From an uncultured Bryobacteraceae bacterium (lineage in GTDB: Bacteria > Acidobacteriota > Terriglobia > Bryobacterales > Bryobacteraceae): a stretch of DNA of 64,000 nt. A model generated the notes under the pieces. That model did no database searches. It was not told where the DNA came from and was given only the letters and a program-made list of their open reading frames with translations. Positions 44,281 through 52,627 of the stretch are shown here, piece by piece (position 1 is the stretch's first letter; every line of letters starts with the position of its first letter). The stretch is from positions 124,001 to 188,000 of the forward strand of contig CALKXJ010000012.1 in assembly GCA_938003835.1 (NCBI GenBank), read 5' to 3'. The position numbers and the translations under genes are program-made.

Positions 44281-44619
44281 ATGAAAGTTGCATATATTTT
44301 TGCCACCACGGGACACAATGTGTCCTACAAGTTAGGCCGGATGATTCTTCCCCAGCTGGAGGAAAACCGCCACGGGGCCGAAGTCGTAGGGATGTTTTTC
44401 TTCGAGGATAATACTTACATTATGCGTAAGGGGGATCCCATCGGCGAAAGACTGGTAAAGGTCGCCCGGGAGAAGAATATACTTTTAATGTGCTGCGATC
44501 AGTGCTGTTACGAGCGCGACATCGCCGACAAATTGTTTGATGGCGTCGGCATCGGTTGCTTCCCGGATTTGTACCGGGCATTGAGCACGAATCCGCCGGA
44601 CCAGGTGATCACCCTCTAG
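44281..44619 (+). CDS. DsrE-like small protein with paired Cys motif (possible SaoD-type)
   Basis: A 112-residue DsrE/TusD-fold protein. The N-terminal strand is KVAYIFATTGHNVSYKLG. FFFEDNTYIMRKGDPIGERL precedes CCDQCCYER (C71, C72, C75, C76), then GIGCFPDLYRALSTNPPDQVITL (C93). From memory this end resembles the DsrE-related SaoD proteins of the selenocysteine-assisted organometallic cassette; I cannot verify that, and the transporter and selenoprotein partners are not seen. Codons are AT-richer than neighbours (ATA, TTA, AAT), which suggests transfer. ATG 44281 is chosen for CAGGAGAAAGCC just upstream. DsrE-like proteins act as sulfur carriers. Confidence 0.72.
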   Translation: MKVAYIFATTGHNVSYKLGRMILPQLEENRHGAEVVGMFFFEDNTYIMRKGDPIGERLVKVAREKNILLMCCDQCCYERDIADKLFDGVGIGCFPDLYRALSTNPPDQVITL

Positions 44620-44655
44620 CCGATTGCCCCCGCCCAGGCACAAGATCGTCCAGAA

Positions 44656-45192
44656 ATGCAACTGCCCGAAGCGCTGGCGGAACGCGGAGCGCGCCTGCTC
44701 CACCAGCAGTGCTGGTGCTGGGGATACGATATTCGGCGCCCGGAGGGCAATCTGCTGATCGATTTTGGCTTCGTGCGGGAACGCCCCACTGCGCCGGCAA
44801 CGGGCAGCTCGCATTACCGGAAGCGGATGGGTGAAATTCAGGTTCACCTTTGGGGCTTTGGCGTCGTCTGGGAGGAGCGCAGGGGCGCTTGTTATGTCAA
44901 TCGCTACTACTTTAGGCCAACGCCGGTGGATTTGGCCTGTCTGGAAAGACCGATCTGGAGTCCAGAAAGTCTGCTGCTCCTGCCGGCAGGGGCTGTTCCC
45001 CGGACTCAGTTAGTCGAGCAGCTCGCCGCCATCTGCTGTTTCGCCGCCTGCTACGAGGATTGGATCGTGCGCCGGCTCGGGCTTGCTTATCGCGAGGCCG
45101 CGCTAAGGGGTTGGGACCAGACGGCGGCGGAGGCGCCGCGGTTGTCGGCGGCGTGGAGGAAAATCGCCGGGCAGATTCTCGACCTGCTTTGA
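44656..45192 (+). CDS. unrecognised Cys-rich protein in the DsrE/IscU cassette
   Basis: A 178-residue cytoplasmic-looking protein with seven Cys. QQCWCWGYDIRR (C19, C21) opens it. GACYVNRYYF and VDLACLERPIW follow, and QLAAICCFAACYEDWIVRRLG has three more. Two Cys pairs and a single-residue spacing (CWC) suggest redox or metal chemistry. Aromatic residues are abundant. I recognise no family. It starts 36 nt after the DsrE gene with only a weak SD. It ends before a 177-nt GC-rich gap preceding the LytTR gene, in which no gene is recognised. Confidence 0.55.
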   Translation: MQLPEALAERGARLLHQQCWCWGYDIRRPEGNLLIDFGFVRERPTAPATGSSHYRKRMGEIQVHLWGFGVVWEERRGACYVNRYYFRPTPVDLACLERPIWSPESLLLLPAGAVPRTQLVEQLAAICCFAACYEDWIVRRLGLAYREAALRGWDQTAAEAPRLSAAWRKIAGQILDLL

Positions 45193-45369
45193 GGCTTCGG
45201 CGAAATTCGGGCGGCAAAGCCTTCCCTCGCGCCACGCCCTGGGGCGTGCGATCCGGGCGGACGACAGACGATCCTCGCGCCGGAGCGATCGAGGCGGCGT
45301 GAGGCGCCGGCCCGGCGAGTCGCCGGGGCGGGACACTCCGGCTGCCGGCTGCACCCGGGCGTGATGCCC

Positions 45370-46146
45370 TCAAAGCTTCAGTAAACTGCGCAGGCGTTTG
45401 GTCTGCACGCGACTGACCGGGATCTCGGTCTGATTGCGGTCGTCCATGCGCAACTGGTAGCTGGACTTAAACCAGGGGATCACTTCCTTGATCCGGTTGA
45501 TGTTCACCAGGTAGGAGCGGTGCACGCGCCAGAAAATCTCCGGGTCCAGATTGGCTTGCAGCTCCTCGATGGTGCGGTAGTTGGACTGGCCTTCGATACG
45601 GGTGGAGACCACGGTGATGACGCCGTCCTGGATGGTGGCGTAGATGACGTCGTTGGCGTCGACGATGAAGTTGCGATTGTTGGCCCGGATCAGCAGCTTC
45701 GTGCGTTGAGCCGGCGGCCGCGCCGGCGGCGGCTCGGCCATCGCGGCCTTCGTTTTGCCGAAGATGGCGCGCCGCGCGCGCTCGAGCGTCAGCGCCAGCC
45801 GGTCGCGCTCAACCGGCTTGAGCAGATAGTCGAGCGCCTCGTGCTGGAAGGCCTCGACCGCGTAATGGTCGTAGGCGGTCACGAGCACAAAGCGCGGCAG
45901 TGGCACGCCCCGCTCGCGCAGCTTGCGGATGACGCCGAGTCCATTCAGGCCCGGCATCTGCACGTCGAGAAAGACAAGGTCCGCCTCCACCGTCTCGAGC
46001 AGCTCGACTGCCTCCAGACCGTTCCGCGCGGTTCCCACCACCTCGACGTCGGGAAACTCGCGCAGCATGTAAGCCAGCTCGTCGGAGGCGAGCCGTTCGT
46101 CATCGACCAGGACTGCCCGCAACGTTGCCGTCTCGCGCCCTGCCAT
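45370..46146 (-). CDS. LytTR-family response regulator
   Basis: A 258-residue response regulator. Receiver domain 10-125: acidic pocket VDDE (14-17), phospho-Asp D61 (FLDVQMPG) and K in LLKPVE. A linker rich in Pro/Ala (about 136-148) separates the LytTR DNA-binding domain (about 150-258; FIVDANDVIYATIQDGVI, FWRVHRSYLVNINRI, IPVSRVQTKRLRSLL). LytTR proteins bind tandem repeats as dimers. No histidine kinase lies nearby. A TATACT (46161-46156, minus) ends 9 nt before ATG 46146, so the transcript may be leaderless. Confidence 0.93.
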   Translation of the reverse strand: MAGRETATLRAVLVDDERLASDELAYMLREFPDVEVVGTARNGLEAVELLETVEADLVFLDVQMPGLNGLGVIRKLRERGVPLPRFVLVTAYDHYAVEAFQHEALDYLLKPVERDRLALTLERARRAIFGKTKAAMAEPPPARPPAQRTKLLIRANNRNFIVDANDVIYATIQDGVITVVSTRIEGQSNYRTIEELQANLDPEIFWRVHRSYLVNINRIKEVIPWFKSSYQLRMDDRNQTEIPVSRVQTKRLRSLLKL

Positions 46147-46155
46147 CGGAATGTT

Positions 46156-46161
46156 AGTATA
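46156..46161 (-). promoter_or_regulatory. -10 box TATACT upstream of the LytTR gene
   Basis: TATACT on the minus strand, 9 nt from the start codon; no SD between. No good -35 at 17 nt. Confidence 0.4.
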
Positions 46162-46173
46162 GCAGCTTGCGAT

Positions 46174-46190
46174 CCTGAGACACCCTCAGG
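46174..46190. repeat. short palindrome in the LytTR / inositol-phosphate synthase divergent region
   Basis: CCTGAG (46174-46179) and CTCAGG (46185-46190) form a perfect 6-bp inverted repeat around 5 nt, between divergent genes. It could be an operator for either gene; it is short enough to occur by chance. Confidence 0.3.
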
Positions 46191-46216
46191 TCATTCGGTC
46201 GAAAGGAGTTGTTCGC

Positions 46217-47536
46217 TTGCCTACACAGGAACCCGTGAAAATCGCCCCGGCCGAAGGCCGCCTCGGCGTCCTCATTCCCGGCCTGGGCGCCGTAGGGACA
46301 ACGTTCATCGCCGGGGTGGAGGCGGTGCGGCGAGGTTTGGGGAAACCCTTCGGTTCGCTGACCCAGATGGCGACGATCCGGCTCGGCAAACGCACCGAAG
46401 GACGAACCCCGCTGATCCGCGACTTTGTGCCTTTGGCGCGCCTCGAGGACTTGGTCTTTGCCGGCTGGGATATCTTCGAGGACAATGCCTACGAGTCGGC
46501 CGTCAAAGCCGGCGTGCTCGAGCGGACCCTGCTCGATCAGCTCCGAGTGTCGCTCGAGGCGATCCGGCCGATGAAGGCCGTCTACGACCCGAATTACCTG
46601 CACAACCTGACCGGTCCGAACATCAAGGAAGGTGGCTCGCTCATGGAGAAGGCCGAGGCCCTCATGGAGGACATCGAAAGTTTCCGGCGCAACTCCGGCG
46701 CGGCGCGGCTGGTGATGATCTGGTGCGGCTCCACGGAGGTCTATCACAAGCCGGCGCCGGTGCATCAGACGCTGGCTGCCTTCGAGAAGGGGCTTGCCGC
46801 CAATGATCCGGAGATCGCCCCCAGCCAGGTCTATGCCTACGCGGCGCTCCGGTGCGGCGTGCCGTTCGCCAACGGCGCTCCGAACCTGACCAACGACGTT
46901 CCGGCGCTGGTAGAACTGGCGCGCGAGCGTCAGGTGCCGCACTGCGGCAAGGACTTCAAGACCGGCCAGACGCTGATGAAGACGATCATCGCTCCGGGAC
47001 TCAAGGCGCGCATGCTCGGTGTCACCGGCTGGTACTCCACCAACATCCTGGGCAACCGGGATGGAGAGGTTCTGGACGATCCGGCCGCCTTCAAAACCAA
47101 GGAAGAGACCAAGCTGTCGGTGCTGGACTACATTCTCCAGCCGCAGCTTTACCCGGACCTTTACAAAGACATCTTCCACCTTGTCCGCATCAACTACTAC
47201 CCGCCGCGCGGCGACGCCAAGGAGGGCTGGGACAACATCGACATCTTCGGCTGGCTCGGCTACCCGATGCAGATCAAGGTGAACTTCTTGTGCCGCGATT
47301 CGATTCTGGCGGCGCCGCTCGTGCTCGACCTCGTGCTGTTTCTCGATCTGGCGCAGCGCGCCGGCATGAAGGGCATCCAGGAGTGGCTTTCGTTCTATTT
47401 CAAGGCCCCGCTGACGGCCCCGGGCCTGTATCCCGAGCATGACCTCTTCATCCAGCTCATGAAGCTCAAGAACACGCTGCGGTGGATGCGCGGGGAAGAT
47501 CTGATCACCCACCTGGGTCTTGAATACTACGATTAG
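46217..47536 (+). CDS. inositol-3-phosphate synthase (myo-inositol-1-phosphate synthase)
   Basis: A 439-residue enzyme of the Ino1 family, which isomerises glucose 6-phosphate to inositol 3-phosphate with bound NAD. Visible motifs are GVLIPGLGAVGTTFIAGVE (dinucleotide binding), MIWCGSTEVYHKPAPVH, APNLTNDVPALVEL, HCGKDFKTGQTLMKT (the conserved Lys-containing SGDDxKSGQT-like segment) and TGWYSTNILGNRDGEVL. The TTG start is chosen because GAAAGGAG lies 9 nt upstream. Inositol supports phosphatidylinositol or inositol-containing solutes. Divergent from the LytTR gene and followed by an extended SDR. Confidence 0.9.
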   Translation: MPTQEPVKIAPAEGRLGVLIPGLGAVGTTFIAGVEAVRRGLGKPFGSLTQMATIRLGKRTEGRTPLIRDFVPLARLEDLVFAGWDIFEDNAYESAVKAGVLERTLLDQLRVSLEAIRPMKAVYDPNYLHNLTGPNIKEGGSLMEKAEALMEDIESFRRNSGAARLVMIWCGSTEVYHKPAPVHQTLAAFEKGLAANDPEIAPSQVYAYAALRCGVPFANGAPNLTNDVPALVELARERQVPHCGKDFKTGQTLMKTIIAPGLKARMLGVTGWYSTNILGNRDGEVLDDPAAFKTKEETKLSVLDYILQPQLYPDLYKDIFHLVRINYYPPRGDAKEGWDNIDIFGWLGYPMQIKVNFLCRDSILAAPLVLDLVLFLDLAQRAGMKGIQEWLSFYFKAPLTAPGLYPEHDLFIQLMKLKNTLRWMRGEDLITHLGLEYYD

Positions 47537-47543
47537 GGCGCCG

Positions 47544-48521
47544 ATGCGGGTGCTCGTCATCGGCGGGACACTGTTCATCGGGCGCCGTCTGGTCGAACGC
47601 CTGCTCGAACAGGGCCACGCGGTTACCGTCCTACATCGCCGGCACGGGCGCGCTTTGCCCGCGGGGGTGGAGGGCCTCGTGGCAGACCGCAACGACGCCG
47701 GGGCGGTTCGGCGGGCGCTGGCCGGCCGGCAGTTCGACATCGTCTTTGACAACGTTTATGACTGGGAGCGGGGCACCACCGCCGAGCAGGTCCAGGCGAC
47801 GGCGCTCGCCTGCGCGGAGGGCCTTCGCCGATACATCTTTATGTCGAGCGTGGCCGCCTACGGCGAGGGGCTGGATCACACCGAAGAGGATCCTCTGGCG
47901 CCCGAAGACCATCCCATTGCCTATGTGCGGCATAAAGCCTCGAGCGAGCGCGCTCTCTTCCGGCTCCACCGCGAACGCGGTCTTCCCGTGGTAACCCTCC
48001 GGCCGCCGTTCGTCTACGGCCCGGGCAACCCCTTCTATCGCGAGGCCTTCTTCTGGGACCGGATCGAAGACGGGCGCCCGATAATCGTGCCGGGGGACGG
48101 CGCGCGGCTGATGCAGTTTGTCTACGTCGAAGACCTCGTCTGGTGCTGTCTGAGGGCCGCCGAGGAGCCGGCGGCCGTGGGCCAAGCCTTCAACGTGGCG
48201 CATGAGCGGCCCATCACCCAGACGGAGCTGGTCCTGGCGCTGGCGCGCGCCGCCGGCAAGACGCCCAGGCTCGTTTCCGTGAGCCGGGAAAGGATCGAAG
48301 CGGCGGGCGGCAGCGTGATGGGGCCGGAGAAACTTTACTTCGGGGTCTACTTCGACGTCCCTCCTATCACCCTCCGCATCGACAAGGCCAAGCGCCTGCT
48401 TGGCTTCAGGCCATCGGATTTCGACAGCGCTCTTCGGCGGACCTATGACTGGTACAAGTCGCACCACCGCCGGCAACCGCAGGATTACCGGTTCGAAGAT
48501 GCGCTGCTCGGCTCGGTCTGA
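47544..48521 (+). CDS. NAD-dependent epimerase/dehydratase-like extended SDR
   Basis: A 325-residue extended SDR. VLVIGGTLFIGRRLVERLLEQGH is the N-terminal NAD-binding loop (GGTxFIG). The middle holds the SSVAAYGEG (Ser), PIAYVRHKASSE (Tyr-x3-Lys) catalytic elements and LRPPFVYGPGNPFY. The C-terminal domain has FVYVEDLVWCCLRAAEE. It resembles CSP41-like or NDP-sugar epimerases. ATG 47544 lies 5 nt after the upstream stop, so it is probably co-transcribed with the inositol-phosphate synthase. Specific sugar is unknown. Confidence 0.88.
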   Translation: MRVLVIGGTLFIGRRLVERLLEQGHAVTVLHRRHGRALPAGVEGLVADRNDAGAVRRALAGRQFDIVFDNVYDWERGTTAEQVQATALACAEGLRRYIFMSSVAAYGEGLDHTEEDPLAPEDHPIAYVRHKASSERALFRLHRERGLPVVTLRPPFVYGPGNPFYREAFFWDRIEDGRPIIVPGDGARLMQFVYVEDLVWCCLRAAEEPAAVGQAFNVAHERPITQTELVLALARAAGKTPRLVSVSRERIEAAGGSVMGPEKLYFGVYFDVPPITLRIDKAKRLLGFRPSDFDSALRRTYDWYKSHHRRQPQDYRFEDALLGSV

Positions 48522-48595
48522 AACCCCGGCCGTGGCTTCCTCGTCGTAAACCGAAGAGGAAGAACACCACTCTGTACATTGAGTGGAGGCGTCAA

Positions 48596-49534
48596 ATGCG
48601 CAAGCGGTTCTCGGTTCTGTTCTTTCTCAGCGGCTCCCTTGTTGCGGCCCAGATCCCGGTTCCGGAGGCGGCCTGTCTCATCGAGGGCGCCACGGCCGCC
48701 CGAGACCGCCTGTGGCTGGTCTGCGAGGAGGGGATGGTGCTCGCGGGCTCCCCCCTGCGGAGCGGATGGACCCAAATCGCGTTGCCGGTGCAGTCGACGC
48801 CGCGCGACGTCGCCTTCCTCGACGACAAGCGCGGTTTCATCGTGGGCGATCGCGGGATGATCCTCGCCACGGAGGACGGCGGCAACACCTGGCGGCAAAT
48901 CGAGGTCCCGACCCGAGAGAATCTGACCGCGGTCTTTTTCCGCGGCGAGCGGGGATGGATCACGGGCTGGAGCGGCGTCATTCTCCACAGCGCCGACGGC
49001 GGGCGGAGCTGGCAGCTCCAGAAAACGGGCATCTCGCACGGCCTTGAGGGAATCTATTTCCTTGACGACGCGCGCGGTTGGGCGGTCGGTTGGGTGGGGA
49101 CAATCCTGCGAACCACTGACGGCGGCCAGACCTGGAAGCAGGTGAGCGCACCGGACGCCAGGTGGTCGCTCCATGCGGTCTACTTTCGCGACGCCGACAA
49201 CGGCTGGATCGTCGGTTTCGGCGGTCAGATTCTTCGAAGCCGGGATGGTGGTCAAAGCTGGGAGGCGCTGGCGAGTCCGGTGACCAGTTCGTTAACCTCG
49301 GTCGCCTTCGACTCCGCCGGGCGCGGCTGGATCACCACCGTCGACGGATTCCTGGTGAGCGAGGACGGCGGCCAAAGCTGGACGCATCGCCGCCTGGGTA
49401 ACTGGCTCTTCCTCAACGGAACGCTGTCTGTCGACGGCTCGGTCTGGGCTTACGGCGCGCGCGGAATCCTGCGCCCCGAGGGTAGCGCATTCCGGCTGGA
49501 CCGGATCGAACAACTGGTGGCGCGCGCGAGCTGA
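48596..49534 (+). CDS. secreted Ycf48-like beta-propeller protein
   Basis: A 312-residue protein with a signal peptide (1-18). Seven Ycf48/BNR-like blades are visible; recurring ATEDGGNTWRQIEVPT, HSADGGRSWQLQ, RTTDGGQTWKQVS, RSRDGGQSWEAL and VSEDGGQSWTHR are spaced by 40-45 residues. DGGxxW is an Asp-box motif. In cyanobacteria Ycf48 assists photosystem II assembly; in acidobacteria it is a general secreted propeller. ATG 48596 has GTGGAGG before it. The next gene starts 24 nt downstream. Confidence 0.87.
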   Translation: MRKRFSVLFFLSGSLVAAQIPVPEAACLIEGATAARDRLWLVCEEGMVLAGSPLRSGWTQIALPVQSTPRDVAFLDDKRGFIVGDRGMILATEDGGNTWRQIEVPTRENLTAVFFRGERGWITGWSGVILHSADGGRSWQLQKTGISHGLEGIYFLDDARGWAVGWVGTILRTTDGGQTWKQVSAPDARWSLHAVYFRDADNGWIVGFGGQILRSRDGGQSWEALASPVTSSLTSVAFDSAGRGWITTVDGFLVSEDGGQSWTHRRLGNWLFLNGTLSVDGSVWAYGARGILRPEGSAFRLDRIEQLVARAS

Positions 49535-49558
49535 GTTTCGCGGAACGGAGGCGAAGAC

Positions 49559-52500
49559 ATGCATCGACGACGGGCGGGATTGGCGTTTCTTCTCTTCCTG
49601 GTGGCGGCGCCTTCGCCGGCGCAGTATTTCGGACAGAACAAGGTCCGCTACGAAACACTCGACTGGGAGGTGCTCAAGACCGACCGGTTCGAGATCCACT
49701 TTGCGAGCAGGCAGCGCGGCGCGGCGGAGGAGTTCGGCCGCATGGCCGAGCGCTGGTACGAGCGCCTCTCGAAAGTCCTCGAACACCATTTGCCGCCCGG
49801 CCAGCCGCTGATCCTTTACGACTCGCACACGGCTTTCCGCGGCACCACGGTCATTCCCGGATTCATCAGTGAAACGACCGGCGGTGTCACCGAGGGGCTG
49901 CGACGGCGCATCGTGATGCCGATGGCGGGTCCGCTGGCCGAGACCGATCATGTCCTCGGTCACGAACTGGTGCACGCCTTCCAGTACGACATCACCACGC
50001 CGCGCGACACCAAGGGCATGGCGGTCGGCACCCCCGGGGCGGTGGCGCTGCCGCTGTGGTTCATCGAGGGCATGGCCGAGTATCTTTCCCTCGGCCCGGA
50101 AGACCCGCACACGGCCATGTGGATGCGCGACGCCATCGCCCGGGAGGAGTTCCCCTCGCTCAAGCAACTGGATAGCCCGAAGTATTTCCCGTACCGCTTC
50201 GGCCACGCCTTCTGGGCCTACGTGGCGGGCAACTACGGTGATGAGGTCGTCGGGAGGATGCTCAAGGTGGCGGGCCAGAGCCGGAGCGTCGAGGCGGCCA
50301 TTCGGAGCGTGCTCCAGGTCTCGCCGGAGGAACTTGGGCAGGCCTGGCGGGACGCCCTGCGCGAGCGTTTCCGGCCCGTGCTCGAAGCCACCCAGCCGCC
50401 GGCGAAGCAGGCGCGGCTGCTGATCTCGCGCCGGGGCCCCGGCGGGCGGCTCAACTTGAGCCCCGTGCTGAGCCCCGACGGCCGCCTGATGCTCTTCTAC
50501 TCGGAGCGGGACCTGCTTTCCGTCGATCTGTTCCTATACGACGTGGAGCGCGGCGCCGTCCGCGCCAGGCTGACCAACACGGCGGTCGACCCCCATCTGG
50601 ACAGCCTGCAATTCGTCAATTCGGCCGGGGCGTGGAGTCCGGACGGCCGCCGGGTTGCCTTCGCCTCGATTCAGGCGGGAAAGCCCGAGGTTCACATCTG
50701 GGACGTCGCGGGCCGGCGCACGGTGAAACGGATCCGCTTGCGCGATCTCGCTGAAGTCCAACACTTGAGCTTTGCCCCGGACGGCCGCCGGCTCGCCTTA
50801 TCGGCGCTCGTCGCCGGGCTCACGGACCTGTATGTGCTGGACATCGAAACCGGTGAGCTGAGACGCCTCACCGAGGACGCCTACGCCGATCTCCAGCCCG
50901 CCTGGTCGCCGGACGGCGCCACGATCGCTTTCGTGACCGATCGGTTCACCAGCGATCTCAACCAGCTCTCTTTTGGGGACTACCGTTTGGGGCTCTACCG
51001 GCTGGCCGACGGCCGGATCGATCCCGGGCCAAGCCTGGGGGCGGGCAAACATATCAATCCAAACTGGTCGGGCGATGGCGGCGGCCTCTATTTCATCTCC
51101 GACCACTCGGGCGTGAGTAACGTCTACCGCGCCGAGCTCGGCTCGGGCGAGATCCGGCAGGTGACCAACCTGCGCACGGGCGCGAGCGGCATCGGCGCGC
51201 TCAGCCCGGCGATGAGCATCGCGGCCTCCGCCCCGCGCCTTGCCTTCACCGCCTTCGAGAACGACAGCTACGACATCTACCTGATCGATTCGCCGGAGCA
51301 GCTCGCCGGCTTTCCGGTGAAACAGGCCTGGGAAGGACGCCTGGCCGGCATCCTGCCGCCGCACCGCGACGCCGCGGGCGCCGTCGCCGAGTTTCTCGCG
51401 CGGCCGGATCTCGGCCTGGCTGCGGCGGACAACTTTCAGGTTTCCCCCTACCGGCCCCGCCTCTCGCTCGACTACGTCGCCCCGCCGAGCATCGGCGTGG
51501 GCTTCGGCAGCTTCGGACCGGTGGTGGGCGGCGGCACGGCCTTCTACTGGAGCGACCTGCTCGGCCAGCACCTGCTGATGGCCACCGTGCAGAGCACGAG
51601 CTTCACCAGCGGCGGGCTTTTAAACAACCTGGGCGGCATGGCGGGCTACCAGAACCAGCGCCGGCGCTGGAACTGGGGCTTTCTGGGCGGCCAGCTTCCC
51701 TATCTGAGCGGGGGCTACAGGAGCACGATTGCATTCGTGGGCGGGCGCCCGTCGCTAGTGGAAGAGTCGATCCTTTTCTGGCAGATCAACCGAGAAGCGG
51801 CAGCACTGCTGAGCTATCCTTTCAACCGAGCCAAGCGCATCGAATTCACCGGCGGCTACCGCAACATCGCTTTCAGCGCCAAAAGCGAGACGGCCATCTT
51901 CGACCTCGCCACGGGCAGCCTGACAGGGTTCAGCCGGCGGGATCTACCCATGCCGCCAGGCCTGCATCTGGGCACGGGCAGCGCCGCGTTCGTGCACGAT
52001 ACCTCGGTGTTCGGCGGTACCAGCCCGATCATGGGCCGGCGCTACCGCCTGGAGTACGGGGCGGCGGCGGGCACCGTCTCGCACACCCATGCGCTCATCG
52101 ATTACCGCGAATACGTCCGCCTGGCCCGCCCGCTCACGCTCGCCGGACGCCTCCTGCACTACGGCCGCTACGGCGGCGGCGCCGAGGACTACCGCTTCCA
52201 GGACATCTTTCTCGGCTACCCGAGCCTGGTGCGCGGCTACAGCGCAGGCTCGTTCCGCGCCCAGGAGTGCGGCGACAATACCGGCCAGTGCCCGGTCTTC
52301 GACCAGCTCTTCGGCAGCCGGATGGCGGTGGCGAATGCCGAGTTGCGAATCCCGCTGTTCGGAGCGCTGGGCCTGGTGCGCAGCCCGGGCGTGCCTCCGG
52401 TGGAGTTCGCACCTTTTTACGATGCCGGCATCGCCTGGTACAGCCGGGAAAACCTCTCCGTGCTCCGCGGCGCGCGCAAACCGGTTACCAGCTTCGGCGC

Positions 52501-52615
52501 GTCGCTGCGGATCAACCTGCTCGGCTTTGCGATCGCCCAGATCAGCTACGTGCAGCCGCAGGACCGGCCGCTCAAGAGCTGGCACTGGGAGTTCGCTCTG
52601 ATTCCCGGGTTCTGA
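49559..52615 (+). CDS. secreted metallopeptidase / TolB-like propeller / outer-membrane barrel fusion
   Basis: A 1018-residue protein. Signal peptide 1-21. Residues about 40-250 are a gluzincin-type (peptidase MA-like) domain: HELVH (H135, E136, H139) and FIEGMAEYLSLG, where the second Glu can be the third zinc ligand. Residues about 280-600 hold a WD40/TolB-like propeller (LSPDGRLMLFYSERD, WSPDGRRVAFAS, WSPDGATIAFVTD). The rest to the C-terminus is beta-barrel-like, ending in the aromatic FALIPGF. It appears to be an outer-membrane-anchored protease with a propeller linker. Follows the Ycf48-like gene. Confidence 0.85.
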   Translation: MHRRRAGLAFLLFLVAAPSPAQYFGQNKVRYETLDWEVLKTDRFEIHFASRQRGAAEEFGRMAERWYERLSKVLEHHLPPGQPLILYDSHTAFRGTTVIPGFISETTGGVTEGLRRRIVMPMAGPLAETDHVLGHELVHAFQYDITTPRDTKGMAVGTPGAVALPLWFIEGMAEYLSLGPEDPHTAMWMRDAIAREEFPSLKQLDSPKYFPYRFGHAFWAYVAGNYGDEVVGRMLKVAGQSRSVEAAIRSVLQVSPEELGQAWRDALRERFRPVLEATQPPAKQARLLISRRGPGGRLNLSPVLSPDGRLMLFYSERDLLSVDLFLYDVERGAVRARLTNTAVDPHLDSLQFVNSAGAWSPDGRRVAFASIQAGKPEVHIWDVAGRRTVKRIRLRDLAEVQHLSFAPDGRRLALSALVAGLTDLYVLDIETGELRRLTEDAYADLQPAWSPDGATIAFVTDRFTSDLNQLSFGDYRLGLYRLADGRIDPGPSLGAGKHINPNWSGDGGGLYFISDHSGVSNVYRAELGSGEIRQVTNLRTGASGIGALSPAMSIAASAPRLAFTAFENDSYDIYLIDSPEQLAGFPVKQAWEGRLAGILPPHRDAAGAVAEFLARPDLGLAAADNFQVSPYRPRLSLDYVAPPSIGVGFGSFGPVVGGGTAFYWSDLLGQHLLMATVQSTSFTSGGLLNNLGGMAGYQNQRRRWNWGFLGGQLPYLSGGYRSTIAFVGGRPSLVEESILFWQINREAAALLSYPFNRAKRIEFTGGYRNIAFSAKSETAIFDLATGSLTGFSRRDLPMPPGLHLGTGSAAFVHDTSVFGGTSPIMGRRYRLEYGAAAGTVSHTHALIDYREYVRLARPLTLAGRLLHYGRYGGGAEDYRFQDIFLGYPSLVRGYSAGSFRAQECGDNTGQCPVFDQLFGSRMAVANAELRIPLFGALGLVRSPGVPPVEFAPFYDAGIAWYSRENLSVLRGARKPVTSFGASLRINLLGFAIAQISYVQPQDRPLKSWHWEFALIPGF

Positions 52616-52627
52616 ACCGGCCTCGAG

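Noticed and set aside
44281-44656. Selenocysteine (in-frame TGA) in the DsrE-like gene
   Set aside because: The frame ends at TAG after the family-typical ITL; all Cys positions are encoded as Cys and no read-through extension is needed.
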